In this document: in pieces, positions 37,758 through 47,675 of the stretch
Layout of the letters: the number at the start of each line of letters is the position of its first letter
Numbering within the stretch: position 1 is the stretch's first letter
DNA from: an uncultured Alphaproteobacteria bacterium
Lineage (GTDB): Bacteria; Pseudomonadota; Alphaproteobacteria; MPNO01; UBA2964
Length of the DNA: 64,000 nt
Reading direction: 5' to 3'
Assembly: GCA_951812775.1 (NCBI GenBank)
Contig: OX638326.1
Location: 1,066,335-1,130,334, forward strand
The notes under the pieces: model-generated
Told to the model about the DNA's origin: nothing
The model's input: the letters and a program-made list of their open reading frames with translations, nothing else
Database searches by the model: none
Position numbers and translations under genes: made by a program

Positions 37758-37928
37758 TCAGGATCCCAGATGGTCCGCTCCTTGTGGAAGGATAAGGGAC
37801 GCGACACCATGTTCAGCAATTTGAATAAATGAATCAGGGGCCACTGTATTCACAGCGATTACAATCCCCACCCCGGCAATCGCAATGACGCATTTCAAAA
37901 TCAGAACTGATCGAAAAAACCTATTCAT
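37758..37928 (-). CDS. small single-span membrane protein
   Basis: A 56-residue protein starting at the ATG at 37928 (MNRFFRSVLILKC), preceded by GGGTGGTGGG; a longer in-frame extension upstream is less likely. One hydrophobic helix (about 8-28) precedes a short polar tail. Unrecognised. It lies between the broken kinase and degP on the same strand. Confidence 0.4.
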   Translation of the reverse strand: MNRFFRSVLILKCVIAIAGVGIVIAVNTVAPDSFIQIAEHGVASLILPQGADHLGS

Positions 37929-38095
37929 AACCCACCACCCTTTAATCCATTTGCGACAGGGCTCAACCAGAGCCAATCTCAGCGGTGGAATAGTAAATAG
38001 GACGGCGTGGTCATAGCGTGGCAAAGGTAAGACAAAATTGTGGCAACGCACAAATGGCTGAAACTCATAATAAAATAAGTTAGTTAGGGATCATA

Positions 38096-39655
38096 TCAGG
38101 GGAGTTTGAGGGTGATTTGAAGGCCACCTTGAGGCCTGTTGCCTGCAAACACGCTTCCGCCAATAGCCTCTGTATTCCGACGAACGATCCACAAACCTAC
38201 ACCAAAATGCTGATCCTGGGCGCATGTCGCTTCTGGACTGCGTTTGGTAAAATACTGATCAAAAACACGTCCCAAATCAGCTTCATCAATACCAGGTCCG
38301 GAGTCCTCTAGCCTGATGATACCGGTTCCGTTTTCCTTGGATATCCGGATTTGAATTGCTTCGCCTTTCGGCGAAAAACTCGCTGCGTTTTCCAAAAGAT
38401 TTTCAAGAACCGTTTCCAACGAGTCTTCCTGCGCGAGAACGACTACTGACTGGCTGGCATCAACTGAAATTGACAGGTCCTTTGACACCAGTGCCGCGGT
38501 ATATTCTTCAGCCATTTTTCGGCACAGCCCTGAGATTTCGACTGGCTCACAGGTCGGGTCAATAATTTCCGCGGAAGCTTCATCCATCCACTTGGCAATG
38601 GAAACGAGATTGTCCAGCCGCTGAACCGAATGCTCAATAATTTCAATGGCGCGCTGTGTTCTTCCATCACTGACGTCTGATGACCTTTTTAGCGGTTCCA
38701 CCGCTTGCGCGATAACCGCAATAGGTGTCTTGAAAGCGGGCGCATTATCTTCCGCCATATAGCGGATCATTTGAGCTGAATGCCGTAAGGCACCCACCAT
38801 CCGATCAAACTCGGTCGCAACCCCGCTCAGTTCGGGAATATGGTTCTCCGCTGCAAAAGTTGTGTTGTCGCGCTTTCGCGTTCTTATACGCCGGGCCAAG
38901 GTTGCAAATCGTTGTAAATTACGGCGACCGTCCAAAAACAACAGGACAACGAATACATCCATAAGGATATAAATTATCGCCGCAAAGCGTATTTCAGGTG
39001 TTTGCCAATAGGGCCGCCCAATACCTGTTTCCAAGAAATCTGCCGCCGCCGTTGATGTGATAACGACCCAGCAACCCGCCCCTGTATTTGCAGCCCGCAT
39101 CGAAACAAGCAATTCTTCTTTACCTTTGGGATTACGATACCGCGCCGCCGTAGAATCTATACGTTCACATGTCGCGGGCACACTATCGAAAATACCCGTT
39201 TGAACCAGTTCCTCCTGTTCACTCGCCAGGTAGCTCGCGGAAACTTTCGGCGCGGATGCAACGTAGTAAAAGCCGTTAGCCGCTGCTGCTTTAACAGGCC
39301 GATACAGAACCTTAATATTTGTTTCTTCGCCGCCGATCCGTGAGAGAACCGCAGCAACGTCACTAATTGTTTTAGGCGTGAATTCTGAAAGATGAGGCTT
39401 GATCGACTCTGCAACGAGGCGCCCTTGTTCCTGCGCCGCTTTCAGCAGAAGAGGCTGTTTATCCTCATCCGCTGCACGAAACTGCCCATACAGAATCTAC
39501 GGCACCGCAATAAAGATCGCCAGGAGCAACGCAAGTTTTGTCGCGAACGCTCTGACAATAAGTAGAGCCCGCGCAACTAAAGAATCCCAAGCCTTACGAA
39601 TCGACGCGCCAGCGGTATCCGAAACCGGGGTAATTCTCGATACGATCGAAGCCAT
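38096..39655 (-). pseudogene. sensor histidine kinase with nonsense codon and lost phospho-acceptor
   Basis: A ChvG-like membrane kinase. From the ATG at 39655 the frame gives a cytoplasmic start, a membrane helix ending LLLAIFIAVP, then TAG at 39497-39499, then an uninterrupted frame to 38096: a periplasmic sensor (ILYGQFRAADEDK onward), a second helix (IIYILMDVFVVLLFL), HAMP-like linker, dimerisation helix, N box LLENAASFSP, DSGPGI and HFGVGLWIV. The H box reads AEDNAPAFKTP: Pro (38738-38740) replaces the His. Two independent lesions argue for decay. It overlaps the regulator gene by 62 bases. Confidence 0.85.
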
Positions 39656-40367
39656 TGTCGACCTCACGAAATTTTTGCCTAATTCTTTTGATAAATGCCC
39701 TGACATTGGCTCGGTAACCCTGCTCCCCCATTCCAGCGATAAAGCCTTCCCCACGGACCAAATCATAGATCTCGCGATATCGGACATCTCGCCCGCACTG
39801 CCGCGCAGGTAAATGGACGATCCTGAACTCGGTAAGGGTAAGGTTTATTCTATCATGTCGCCAGTCCGCGCGACCAATATCAGGGTCGAGTATTAAATCG
39901 CCAAGCGCAAATGTAGCGTCATTATCCTGTGCAATGGCGGTTTCCGTAGCTTGCGCCTTGGGCCCATCCATAATGAGTTCGATCCGGTGCTTCAAAATAG
40001 TATAGCTCCGGGATTTCTCGACAAAGTCGACAGCACCGCCGATCAATGCCGCCTCTTCATACATTTGGTCAGAAAGAGCGGTAAGGAATATGACCGGAAC
40101 TTCGTGGCCGGAGCTTCGCAGCTTTCGCAACACTTCAATCCCCGTCATCCCTGGCATGCGCCAGTCGAGAAGGATTAGGTCCGCCCTGTTACCGTCCTCA
40201 AGAAATGCGAGAACAGTTGGCCCATCACCGAATGCCCAGGAGTCAAACCCGGTATCGATCAGATTTTGCTGTAACGACTCACGAAACAACTCATCGTCAT
40301 CAACGACGAGAACCCTCGTCAAATCCGTCGGTGGGGGGGTCAAAAGAACTTCTGCATTAGCTGCCAT
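39594..40367 (-). CDS. OmpR/ChvI-type response regulator
   Basis: A 257-residue regulator. The receiver (about 17-135) has the acidic pair DDDE, the phospho-acceptor Asp in LILLDWRMPGMTG (about residue 68), Thr in VIFLTALSD and Lys in VEKSRS. A C-terminal winged helix (about 165-255) shows LTLTEFRIVHL, GRDVRYREIYDLVRG and ENYPGFGYRWRV. It is upstream of and overlapping the kinase gene, and its ATG overlaps the lipoprotein-like gene by 11 bases. With the cognate kinase broken it may be orphaned. Confidence 0.88.
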   Translation of the reverse strand: MAANAEVLLTPPPTDLTRVLVVDDDELFRESLQQNLIDTGFDSWAFGDGPTVLAFLEDGNRADLILLDWRMPGMTGIEVLRKLRSSGHEVPVIFLTALSDQMYEEAALIGGAVDFVEKSRSYTILKHRIELIMDGPKAQATETAIAQDNDATFALGDLILDPDIGRADWRHDRINLTLTEFRIVHLPARQCGRDVRYREIYDLVRGEGFIAGMGEQGYRANVRAFIKRIRQKFREVDNGFDRIENYPGFGYRWRVDS

Positions 40368-40851
40368 TGCCTGCTGCCTTTATTTTGCCAAGACATGTTG
40401 GTGAGACCGCGCCCTTCTTACCCGCATTCTTCAGATCAAAAGTAAGCGCACGAAAGGTTTTTGAGCCGACATCCAGATAGAAGAACACATCTAACGCGCA
40501 CCCTTTCGCGCGATAGCTCCAGACGGTGGACGGCGGCGAGTCGGCAATTGTTACCGGCGCTCCTATCATTTCGCGCACTTGATCCCGCGTCAGTCCAACC
40601 AGGGACTTCGGTTGAATTTTAACGACCGGTTTCAGTTTAGGCTTTCGCTTTGGCGCTGGGGCGACCCGCATCGCCAATTGCCGCCTGTCGGCGCCATCCG
40701 GGTGAGAAACAGAATCAACGACAGGCGCTGCGTTTTCCTCACCTGCTTTGGTAGGTTTGGAACGATTGTCTTCGTTCAAAAGCAGGATCGCCGGAAAATT
40801 GCTACACCCGGCACGCGCCAGCCCCGCCGCAATTACCAACGTCCGTTTCAT
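40357..40851 (-). CDS. SmpA/OmlA-like envelope protein
   Basis: A 164-residue protein. The N-terminus MKRTLVIAAGLARAGCSN looks like a lipoprotein signal with Cys16, but the residues before the Cys (ARAG) fit the lipobox poorly. A proline/lysine-rich linker follows, then the C-terminal domain (about 85-150) LVGLTRDQVREMIGAP, TVWSYRAKGCALDVFFYLD, typical of the SmpA/OmlA fold. It is the first gene of a unit with the regulator and kinase. Precise function unknown. Confidence 0.65.
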   Translation of the reverse strand: MKRTLVIAAGLARAGCSNFPAILLLNEDNRSKPTKAGEENAAPVVDSVSHPDGADRRQLAMRVAPAPKRKPKLKPVVKIQPKSLVGLTRDQVREMIGAPVTIADSPPSTVWSYRAKGCALDVFFYLDVGSKTFRALTFDLKNAGKKGAVSPTCLGKIKAAGNGS

Positions 40852-40947
40852 GCCAACCCCGGTCGTCTACCGCACTTGCGACTCAGTGCGTAATATTAGG
40901 ACGATAGCGGAGTTTTCACCCGTTTAGCAATCAATGGCTCATTTTTG

Positions 40948-41136
40948 TCACAACCGTATTAACCATACGATGCCGACCCCGATGATTGCCGCAAGGAGCC
41001 CGGCGGTCCGCATCGACGACGATGGCATCGATAGTGCAGCAACCATCATTCGTTTCATCGCTTCGGGAAACAGTGCGTAAAGCAGGCCTTCGATTACCAA
41101 AACCAGGGCAAACGCAATCACCAGGTCGGGATACAT
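40948..41136 (-). CDS. DUF2065 small membrane protein
   Basis: Sixty-two residues with two hydrophobic helices (about 4-22 and 44-61) and the family pattern EGLLYALFPEAMKRM then GLLAAIIGVGIVWLIR. It commonly follows hflC, as here (21-base gap). Function unknown. Confidence 0.85.
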   Translation of the reverse strand: MYPDLVIAFALVLVIEGLLYALFPEAMKRMMVAALSMPSSSMRTAGLLAAIIGVGIVWLIRL

Positions 41137-41157
41137 CCCGTATTGCGCCTTTACGGC

Positions 41158-42039
41158 CTATTTGTCGCTTGGGTTCTTTCCACCCAAGTCTCTGAAATAG
41201 CGAAAAAATTCGCTATCTGGTGAAAGCACCATCGTGGTGCCGTCGCCAAGCGATTCACCGTAAGCTTCCATACTCCGGTAGAACCCGAAAAATTCTGGAT
41301 CCTGACCGAAAGCATCATTCAGCAATTTGGTTTTAAGGCCTTCCCCTTCACCACGAAGAATCTGGCTTGTCCGTCTTGCCTCAGCAAGAATAACTGTTCG
41401 TTCCCGATCAGCATTGGCTTGGATCTCAGCCTTAATTTGTGCGCCTTCAGAACGAAGTTTAACAGCCTGCTCAACACGTTCCGACCGCATCCTGTTATAA
41501 ACGGCCTGACTTGTCGCTGGTGGCAAATCAGTTCGACCAATGCGGACATCAACGACCTCAACACCAAAATCGGAGGCCTCACTCTTCATCTGTTGTGTAA
41601 TACGGGCCATTACGTCGTCGCGTTTATCAGACAACATATCGCCGAGCAGAATTCGACCGACCTCTGCCCGGACCGCCGCGTTCAGGCGACCACCAAAGAC
41701 CTGTAGGAAGTTGGTTTGTGTGACCGCCCTTTTCTTAAATTTAAGTGGGTTGACGATTTTGTAGCGCACAAATGAATCCACGTTTATGCGTTTTTGGTCA
41801 GCTAGCACCACTTCCTGCGCCGGTGGGTCAAGATCAAGAAGGCGTTTCTCGTAATACTCCACGCTTTCCAGAAACGGCTTCTTGAAGTGCAAGCCCGGGT
41901 CGCTCGCGGTTCGCACATAGCGACCAAACTGCAGGACCAAAGCATGTTTGGTCTGGTGCACAGTATACATTGCGTCAAACGCGAGGACTCCACCGACGAC
42001 AATGACGACACCCATTATGACAAGAATAATTTTGTTCAT
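41158..42039 (-). CDS. hflC: protease modulator HflC
   Basis: A band-7/SPFH membrane protein that forms the HflKC cage around FtsH and limits its activity. The ATG at 42039 (MNKIILVIMGVVIVV) overlaps the hflK stop (TGATATG) and gives an N-terminal membrane anchor (about 3-22). The SPFH domain has KHALVLQFGRYVRT and GLHFKKPF; the helical part includes RMRSERVEQAVKLRSEG. 293 residues. Confidence 0.95.
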   Translation of the reverse strand: MNKIILVIMGVVIVVGGVLAFDAMYTVHQTKHALVLQFGRYVRTASDPGLHFKKPFLESVEYYEKRLLDLDPPAQEVVLADQKRINVDSFVRYKIVNPLKFKKRAVTQTNFLQVFGGRLNAAVRAEVGRILLGDMLSDKRDDVMARITQQMKSEASDFGVEVVDVRIGRTDLPPATSQAVYNRMRSERVEQAVKLRSEGAQIKAEIQANADRERTVILAEARRTSQILRGEGEGLKTKLLNDAFGQDPEFFGFYRSMEAYGESLGDGTTMVLSPDSEFFRYFRDLGGKNPSDK

Positions 42040-42040
42040 A

Positions 42041-43159
42041 TCAGCGAACTCCCTGAGCGTTTCTATCGGATCGTTTCTTGATCTCAGGCAGCGGCAGATA
42101 AGGCACGACACCCTGACCACCTTTGCTGCTATCCATAATTATTTTGTCGGCGTCCTTCAGAACTTCCTGCATCCGCTCAAGATACAAGCGTTGAATGGTT
42201 ACCTGCTTACCGGTTTTGTATGCCTCATAAACGGATAAAAACCTTTTGGCCTCACCCTCGGCTTCCTTGACCAGTTGTTCTCGATAGGCAGTTGCTTGCT
42301 GCACAAGCCGGACGGCTTCACCCTGGGCTTTCGGAATAATGTCATTTTTGTAGGCGTTAGCTTCGTTCTGCTGCCGCTCTTTATCCTGCTTCGCCCGTTG
42401 CACGTCATTAAACGCATCGATCACCGGCTGCGGCGGGTCCACTTTTTGCATCTTAACTTCTGCAACGAATATACCAGCCTTGTAGGTATCCAGAATCTTC
42501 TGAAGCAGCGTTTTGGTTTTTACTTCGACATCCTGGCGTCGTTTTGCCAGAGAATCTTCCAGAGTATTCTGTCCGACAACTTCGCGGATTGCGCTTTCTG
42601 CGGCCAGTTTGGCTGTTGCTTGTGGATCCCGAATATTAAAGAGATAGTCTTTGGCATTCTTGATCCGCCACTGCACAACAAAATCAATATCAATGATGTT
42701 CTGGTCGCCCGTGAGCATCAAACTTTCTTCAGACACATCACGAATTGACGCTGAACGCCCGGAACCACCGGTTTCACGAAAGCCAATCGATATTGTATTC
42801 GTCCGTTCCACATTAGGCGTCGCTACATTGCCAATTGGTGCAGGGAACCAGAAATGAAGACCAGGATTAGTTTGATTAGCAAATTTACCGAACAAAAGTT
42901 CGACACCCTGCTCGCCGGGTTCAACGCGATACATGCCCGTCAGGAGCCAACCGATAACGCCAAGAACCACCAGCACCGAAACTCCGGCTGCTGATCCCAG
43001 TCCGCCAGGCATCATCTGTTTAAAACGATCCTGACTGCGGCGCAGCATTTCCTCTATATCGGGAGGTTGCGCTCCACCACCTGAACCACCGCCCCTGGGT
43101 CCACTGCCCCAGGGGCCGCCGCCGTTGTTGCCACCACCACCCTGTTGTTGCCAAGGCAT
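42041..43159 (-). CDS. hflK: FtsH protease activity modulator HflK
   Basis: Partner of HflC, 372 residues. A Gly/Pro-rich cytoplasmic N-terminus (MPWQQQGGGGNNGGG onward) is followed by one membrane span (about 62-80), the SPFH domain (VEPGEQGVELLFGKF, GLHFWFPAPIG) and helices with NDVQRAKQDKERQQNEANAY. It is the first gene of hflK-hflC-DUF2065, divergent from mrp with 140 bases between. Confidence 0.95.
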   Translation of the reverse strand: MPWQQQGGGGNNGGGPWGSGPRGGGSGGGAQPPDIEEMLRRSQDRFKQMMPGGLGSAAGVSVLVVLGVIGWLLTGMYRVEPGEQGVELLFGKFANQTNPGLHFWFPAPIGNVATPNVERTNTISIGFRETGGSGRSASIRDVSEESLMLTGDQNIIDIDFVVQWRIKNAKDYLFNIRDPQATAKLAAESAIREVVGQNTLEDSLAKRRQDVEVKTKTLLQKILDTYKAGIFVAEVKMQKVDPPQPVIDAFNDVQRAKQDKERQQNEANAYKNDIIPKAQGEAVRLVQQATAYREQLVKEAEGEAKRFLSVYEAYKTGKQVTIQRLYLERMQEVLKDADKIIMDSSKGGQGVVPYLPLPEIKKRSDRNAQGVR

Positions 43160-43299
43160 ATCGTTCTGTCCTCTTCAAAGTTATGGCAGCGCATTGCCAC
43201 CGGACCTATGGGGTATATATGTTAGCTTAAACCCGAACGCAATGCAGTGATTTTACTGTTTTTGCCACAATTAACAGAATTTCAGTCTGGAGTGAATTT

Positions 43300-44433
43300 A
43301 TGGCCGACATCAGCAACGCCCAAATCCTTGACGCGCTGCGAACAATTCAGGACCCCGACAAGGGACAGGATATCGTAAGCCTGAATATGGTTACAGGCCT
43401 GGTAAGTAAAAGCGGCAACATCGGATTCACCATCGAAGTCGACGCAGAACGTGGCCCCAAACTGGAACCGGTTCGCAAAGCCGCGGAGGAAGTAGTCAAA
43501 GCAATCCCCGGCGTTCTCTCTGTTACGGTGGTTCTAACGGCGCCTACGGTGGTTCTAACGGCGCCGACGGCCGCAGCAGCGCCACCGCAACAACCGTCCC
43601 AGCCTCAGGACAGCAAGCAGCAACCAGTCAAATTACTCGAAGACATAGGTGCCGTAATCGCTGTCGCTTCCGGTAAAGGCGGCGTCGGCAAGTCAACCAC
43701 CGCCGTCAATCTTGCATTGGCGTTTTGCCAGAAAGGCCTCAAGACAGCAATTCTAGATGCCGATATCTATGGGCCATCATTACCGTTGATGCTGGGCATT
43801 ACCGAAAAACCGGACTCCCCGGATGGCAAAACGCTAATGCCCATTGAAAAATATGGCCTCAAATGCATGTCGATTGGATTTATGGTCCCCGCAGATACAC
43901 CAATGATATGGCGTGGCCCCATGGTTATGGGGGCGCTTGAACAAATGATGGGCGATGTCAAATGGGGTGAAATAGATGTCCTGATCATCGATATGCCGCC
44001 GGGCACGGGTGATGCGCAACTCACGATGGCGCAACGTGTCGCCCTGGCGGGTTCAGTCATTGTCTCCACACCGCAGGATTTGGCATTGCTCGACGCTCGG
44101 AAAGGCTTGAACATGTTCAAGCGGGTCGAGGTTCCGGTCTTTGGGATCATCGAAAATATGAGCTATTTTCTGTGCCCACATTGCGGCGAACGATCAGAAA
44201 TCTTTACCCACGGTGGCGCGAAAGACGCTGCTGCCCAAATGGAGGTCGATTTTCTGGGGGAAGTCCCTCTGGAAATGGCCATCCGCGAAGGTTCGGATAC
44301 TGGTCGACCCATCGTCGCAAGCTCTCCGGACAGCCCTCAGGCCAAGTCATACCATGAAATTGCTGATCGTTTGTGGGCTAAAATTTCCAGCGGCGACAGC
44401 CAGCCGGCGGCGCCTGAAATTATTGTGGAGTGA
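43300..44433 (+). CDS. mrp: Mrp/ApbC-type iron-sulfur carrier ATPase
   Basis: Carries and inserts [4Fe-4S] clusters. The N-terminal DUF59/MIP18 domain (about 1-80) is followed by a Pro/Ala/Gln linker and the P-loop domain with SGKGGVGKSTTAVNLA (about 125-140), DADIYGPSLPLMLG, DMPPGTGDAQLT, and the cluster-binding CPHCG. The 377 residues are normal. The linker contains a 21-bp in-frame tandem duplication (TVVLTAP twice). Confidence 0.95.
   Translation: MADISNAQILDALRTIQDPDKGQDIVSLNMVTGLVSKSGNIGFTIEVDAERGPKLEPVRKAAEEVVKAIPGVLSVTVVLTAPTVVLTAPTAAAAPPQQPSQPQDSKQQPVKLLEDIGAVIAVASGKGGVGKSTTAVNLALAFCQKGLKTAILDADIYGPSLPLMLGITEKPDSPDGKTLMPIEKYGLKCMSIGFMVPADTPMIWRGPMVMGALEQMMGDVKWGEIDVLIIDMPPGTGDAQLTMAQRVALAGSVIVSTPQDLALLDARKGLNMFKRVEVPVFGIIENMSYFLCPHCGERSEIFTHGGAKDAAAQMEVDFLGEVPLEMAIREGSDTGRPIVASSPDSPQAKSYHEIADRLWAKISSGDSQPAAPEIIVE
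43525..43566 (+). repeat. 21-bp in-frame tandem duplication in mrp
   Basis: Units 43525-43545 and 43546-43566 match at 20 of 21 bases, starting ACGGTGGTTC. The product is the heptapeptide TVVLTAP twice at the end of the DUF59 domain. Confidence 0.85.
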
Positions 44434-44439
44434 TACGGC

Positions 44440-45336
44440 GTGACTGAAGCCGCTATCCCCTTTCGCAAACGCATGGACTTCGAATATGGCGAAGTCCAAC
44501 AGGTAACTCCTCTGGTCCGTCGACTGGTCGCCCGCAACCCAAGCGGCTTCACGTTCCACGGGACAAATACATACATCGTCGGCCACGGCCGGGTCGCAGT
44601 TATTGACCCCGGCCCTCTCCTCGAAGAACAAACCGCTGCATTGGTCAAGGCGCTTGAGGGTGAAACCGTTGAAAACATCCTCGTAACGCATACCCACCAT
44701 GATCACTCCCCCGGTGTTACACCCCTAAAAGATAAAGTAGGTGGAGAGGTCCACGGCGCTATACCAAGAGAAATTCCGACAGGCATCAAAACAGCAGAAT
44801 CGATTCAATACGACTTCGCACCGGATCATGTTTTGGAGAATGGAACAGTTATTGAGGGCGACGGATGGAACCTGGAAGCGGTTCACACGCCCGGTCATAT
44901 GTCCAACCACATGTGTTTTGCACTGGACGGGGAAGATATCCTCTTTTCCGGCGATCACATCATGAGCTGGAACACCACCATCGTCTCGCCGCCGGACGGG
45001 AATATGGCAGAATATTTTTCAAGCCTCGAGGTATGTCTCGCGCGCAACGAAAAAACCTATTGGCCAGCGCATGGCCCCTCAATACCAGATCCAGAACCCT
45101 TCACCCGCGCCTACAGAAATCACCGACGAATGCGGGAAGGAGAGATTCAGAAGTGCCTGGATAATGGCTATCACACAATTCCCGAAATCGTTGGAAGATT
45201 GTACAAACATCTTCCAGAAAAGATGCACGGCGCGGCCTCGCGATCAGTCCTCGCCCATTTAGAACATATGGCGGAAACCGGGCGCGCCACTTGTGATAAC
45301 GCTGAGATGGAAACTGCTACTTACAGGACGGCATAA
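44440..45336 (+). CDS. MBL-fold metallohydrolase
   Basis: A 298-residue metallo-beta-lactamase-fold enzyme of the LACTB2/glyoxalase II-like group. It starts at GTG 44440, six bases after mrp. Zinc motif VTHTHHDHSPG (about 88-98), then GHMSNHMCF, the bridging Asp in ILFSGDHIM, and the last His in WPAHGPSI. A C-terminal helical tail (RMREGEIQKCLDNGYHTIPEIV) matches LACTB2-like proteins. Substrate unknown. It is two bases from the next gene, so both were probably made from one mRNA. Confidence 0.88.
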   Translation: MTEAAIPFRKRMDFEYGEVQQVTPLVRRLVARNPSGFTFHGTNTYIVGHGRVAVIDPGPLLEEQTAALVKALEGETVENILVTHTHHDHSPGVTPLKDKVGGEVHGAIPREIPTGIKTAESIQYDFAPDHVLENGTVIEGDGWNLEAVHTPGHMSNHMCFALDGEDILFSGDHIMSWNTTIVSPPDGNMAEYFSSLEVCLARNEKTYWPAHGPSIPDPEPFTRAYRNHRRMREGEIQKCLDNGYHTIPEIVGRLYKHLPEKMHGAASRSVLAHLEHMAETGRATCDNAEMETATYRTA

Positions 45337-45338
45337 TC

Positions 45339-47675
45339 ATGAATCAGATTGGCAAAGCTATTCCGCGAGAAGAAGACCTGCGACTTCTGCAGGGCCGCGG
45401 TCGCTACACGGATGACGTCAACGCATTACAGCAAGCACATGCCTACGTGATGAGATCCCCAATGGCGCACGCAGACATTCGCTCAATCAATACGGCAACT
45501 GCTGCAAACGCGCCTGGTGTTCTGGCAATTCTTACGGGCGAAGATTTGAACACACGTGGCCTCGGAACACTCAAACCTGCAGCGCCGGGCAAACGCAGCG
45601 ACGGGTCACCTGGCTTTGTCTGCGCCCAACCCTTACTTGCCCAAGGTCGCGTCCGCTATGCCGGTGAGGCCATCGCCTTCGTTGTCGCGGAAACAGTGGA
45701 TCAAGCAAAGGATGCCGCCGAGCTCATTGAGATTGAATTCGATGCTTTGCCGGTTATCGCCTCTGTCGATGACGCTTTGGCGCCCGGTGCCTACACGCTC
45801 TGGGAAGACAATCCCGGCAACGAGGCCTATACATTCGAGAAAGGCGATGCCGCGGCGACTGATGCTGCACTATCGAATGCTGCCCATGTCATCAAACATC
45901 GTGTCGCCGTAAATCGTATCACCGGCAACCCGATGGAGAATCGTGGATGCATTGCCGACTACGATTCCTATGAAGATCGTTACACCCTACGCGCTACGGT
46001 CCAATCAGTTCACGGCATACGGCAACAAATCGCAGGCCAGATCTTTGGCATACCGCAAACCCAGCTCCGGGTGATTTGCGACAATATGGGTGGTGGGTTT
46101 GGCACCAGAGGTGGCTGTCACCCCGAATACAGCCTGGCTTTATGGGCGTCCGAAATAATTGGCAGACCGGTCAAATGGATTGGAGAACGCACCGAAGGGA
46201 TCATGACTGACGAACAGGCGCGTGGTGGACTGGTTGATTGTGAACTGGCACTCGACGCCGACCTGAAATTCCTGGGACTGCGTACCCACACCAAGGTCCC
46301 CATCGGGGCGTATTTTGGAAATGACCGCAATTTCCGTACAGCAACAGGTGGTCTTGGTGGCCTCGCCGGTGTGTACGGCATTCCCGCTATCCATGCGAAA
46401 GTAACTGGCGGTCTCACAAATATGATCGGCAATGCACAATATCGTGGCGGTGCCAAACCTGAACCGGTTTACGTCCTCGAAGTCATGGTAGATGTTGCGG
46501 CGAGAGAATTGGGCGTGGACCCCATCGAATTGCGTCGTCGCAACACCGTCGGCCCCGATCAGATGCCGTTCACGACGTGTTTTGGAGACATCTATGATTG
46601 CGGAGATTTTGTCCGAAATTTCGAAGATTGCCTGAAAGCAGGTGATTATGACGATATCGATAAACGCCAGGCCGATAGCGCTTCCCGTGGCAAAATATTG
46701 GGTGTCGGTTCTTCGAATTCTGTAACCGGTGTCGCCAGCACCAATTTCGAACACGTCGAAATCAGATTTGACCCTTCAGGAAACATAACATTGCTATGCG
46801 GTGCCATGGATCACGGTCAGGGCCATGGCACGACTTTCAAACAGGTCCTGGCGGACAGCCTTGGGATCAACACCGACAACGTCCAGTACCGATATGGTGA
46901 CACTGATAAAGTTGCGCATGGCATCGGCACCTTCAATGCTCGGTGTGCTGTTTTCGTAAGCGCCGCGGTCGTCAATGCCGCCGAAAAAATTATTGAAAAA
47001 GGCAAACGGATTGCCGCACACCTGCTCGAAGCCGCGGACGACGACATCGAATATGGTGACGGCACTTTCACGGTCGCGGGAACCGACAAAAATATTTTAC
47101 TCGAAGAAGTTGCCAAAACAGCATTTCAGAAGCCCAAGCTTCCTGCAGATATCGAACCCGGCCTATACGAACATGGCCAGTTTGGTATGGGCCAAGGCCA
47201 AATGCCGACTTACCCCAACGGTGTTCACCTCGCCGAAATCGAGATCGATGCAGATACCGGCAAGGTAGAACTGGTTCGCTATACCGCCGTTGATGATGCC
47301 GGAACAATCCTCAATCCGATGCTGTTCGATGGCCAGGTACATGGTGGCATTGTCCAGGGGGCCGGCCAGATCCTCATGGAAGACATTAGTTACGACTCTG
47401 AAAGCGGCCAATTGCTAACGGGCTCTTTCATGGATTACTGCATGCCAAGGGCGGATGATTTTTGTACTTTTAATATTGCCGCCAATGAAGTCCCTACTGC
47501 CAGAAACCCGCTCGGTGTAAAAGGTGTTGGCGAAGCAGGAACTGTTGGTGCAATGCCTGCCGTGATGAACGCAATCAACGATGCGCTGCATCGCGTGGGG
47601 GCACCCGCTATTGAAATGCCGGCGACACAGGAAAAAGTTTGGCAGGCGTTGCAAGCCGCAAAGTCTGCCGCCTAG
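45339..47675 (+). CDS. xanthine dehydrogenase-family molybdopterin-binding subunit (CoxL-like)
   Basis: A 778-residue large subunit of a molybdenum hydroxylase. It shows the N-terminal substrate domain (LQGRGRYTDDV, LLAQGRVRYAGEAIAFVVA), the cofactor part with DNMGGGFGTRGG, the active-site loop NAQYRGGAKPE (closer to form II AYRGAGR than to the AYxCSFR of true CO dehydrogenase), MDHGQGHGT, and the catalytic Glu in GVGEAGTVGAMP. No FAD or Fe-S subunit gene is adjacent, so its partners must be elsewhere. Substrate unknown; not a proven CO dehydrogenase. Confidence 0.88.
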   Translation: MNQIGKAIPREEDLRLLQGRGRYTDDVNALQQAHAYVMRSPMAHADIRSINTATAANAPGVLAILTGEDLNTRGLGTLKPAAPGKRSDGSPGFVCAQPLLAQGRVRYAGEAIAFVVAETVDQAKDAAELIEIEFDALPVIASVDDALAPGAYTLWEDNPGNEAYTFEKGDAAATDAALSNAAHVIKHRVAVNRITGNPMENRGCIADYDSYEDRYTLRATVQSVHGIRQQIAGQIFGIPQTQLRVICDNMGGGFGTRGGCHPEYSLALWASEIIGRPVKWIGERTEGIMTDEQARGGLVDCELALDADLKFLGLRTHTKVPIGAYFGNDRNFRTATGGLGGLAGVYGIPAIHAKVTGGLTNMIGNAQYRGGAKPEPVYVLEVMVDVAARELGVDPIELRRRNTVGPDQMPFTTCFGDIYDCGDFVRNFEDCLKAGDYDDIDKRQADSASRGKILGVGSSNSVTGVASTNFEHVEIRFDPSGNITLLCGAMDHGQGHGTTFKQVLADSLGINTDNVQYRYGDTDKVAHGIGTFNARCAVFVSAAVVNAAEKIIEKGKRIAAHLLEAADDDIEYGDGTFTVAGTDKNILLEEVAKTAFQKPKLPADIEPGLYEHGQFGMGQGQMPTYPNGVHLAEIEIDADTGKVELVRYTAVDDAGTILNPMLFDGQVHGGIVQGAGQILMEDISYDSESGQLLTGSFMDYCMPRADDFCTFNIAANEVPTARNPLGVKGVGEAGTVGAMPAVMNAINDALHRVGAPAIEMPATQEKVWQALQAAKSAA

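Noticed and set aside
45339-47675. True aerobic CO dehydrogenase (form I)
   Set aside because: The AYxCSFR active-site loop is absent and no CoxM/CoxS genes are adjacent.
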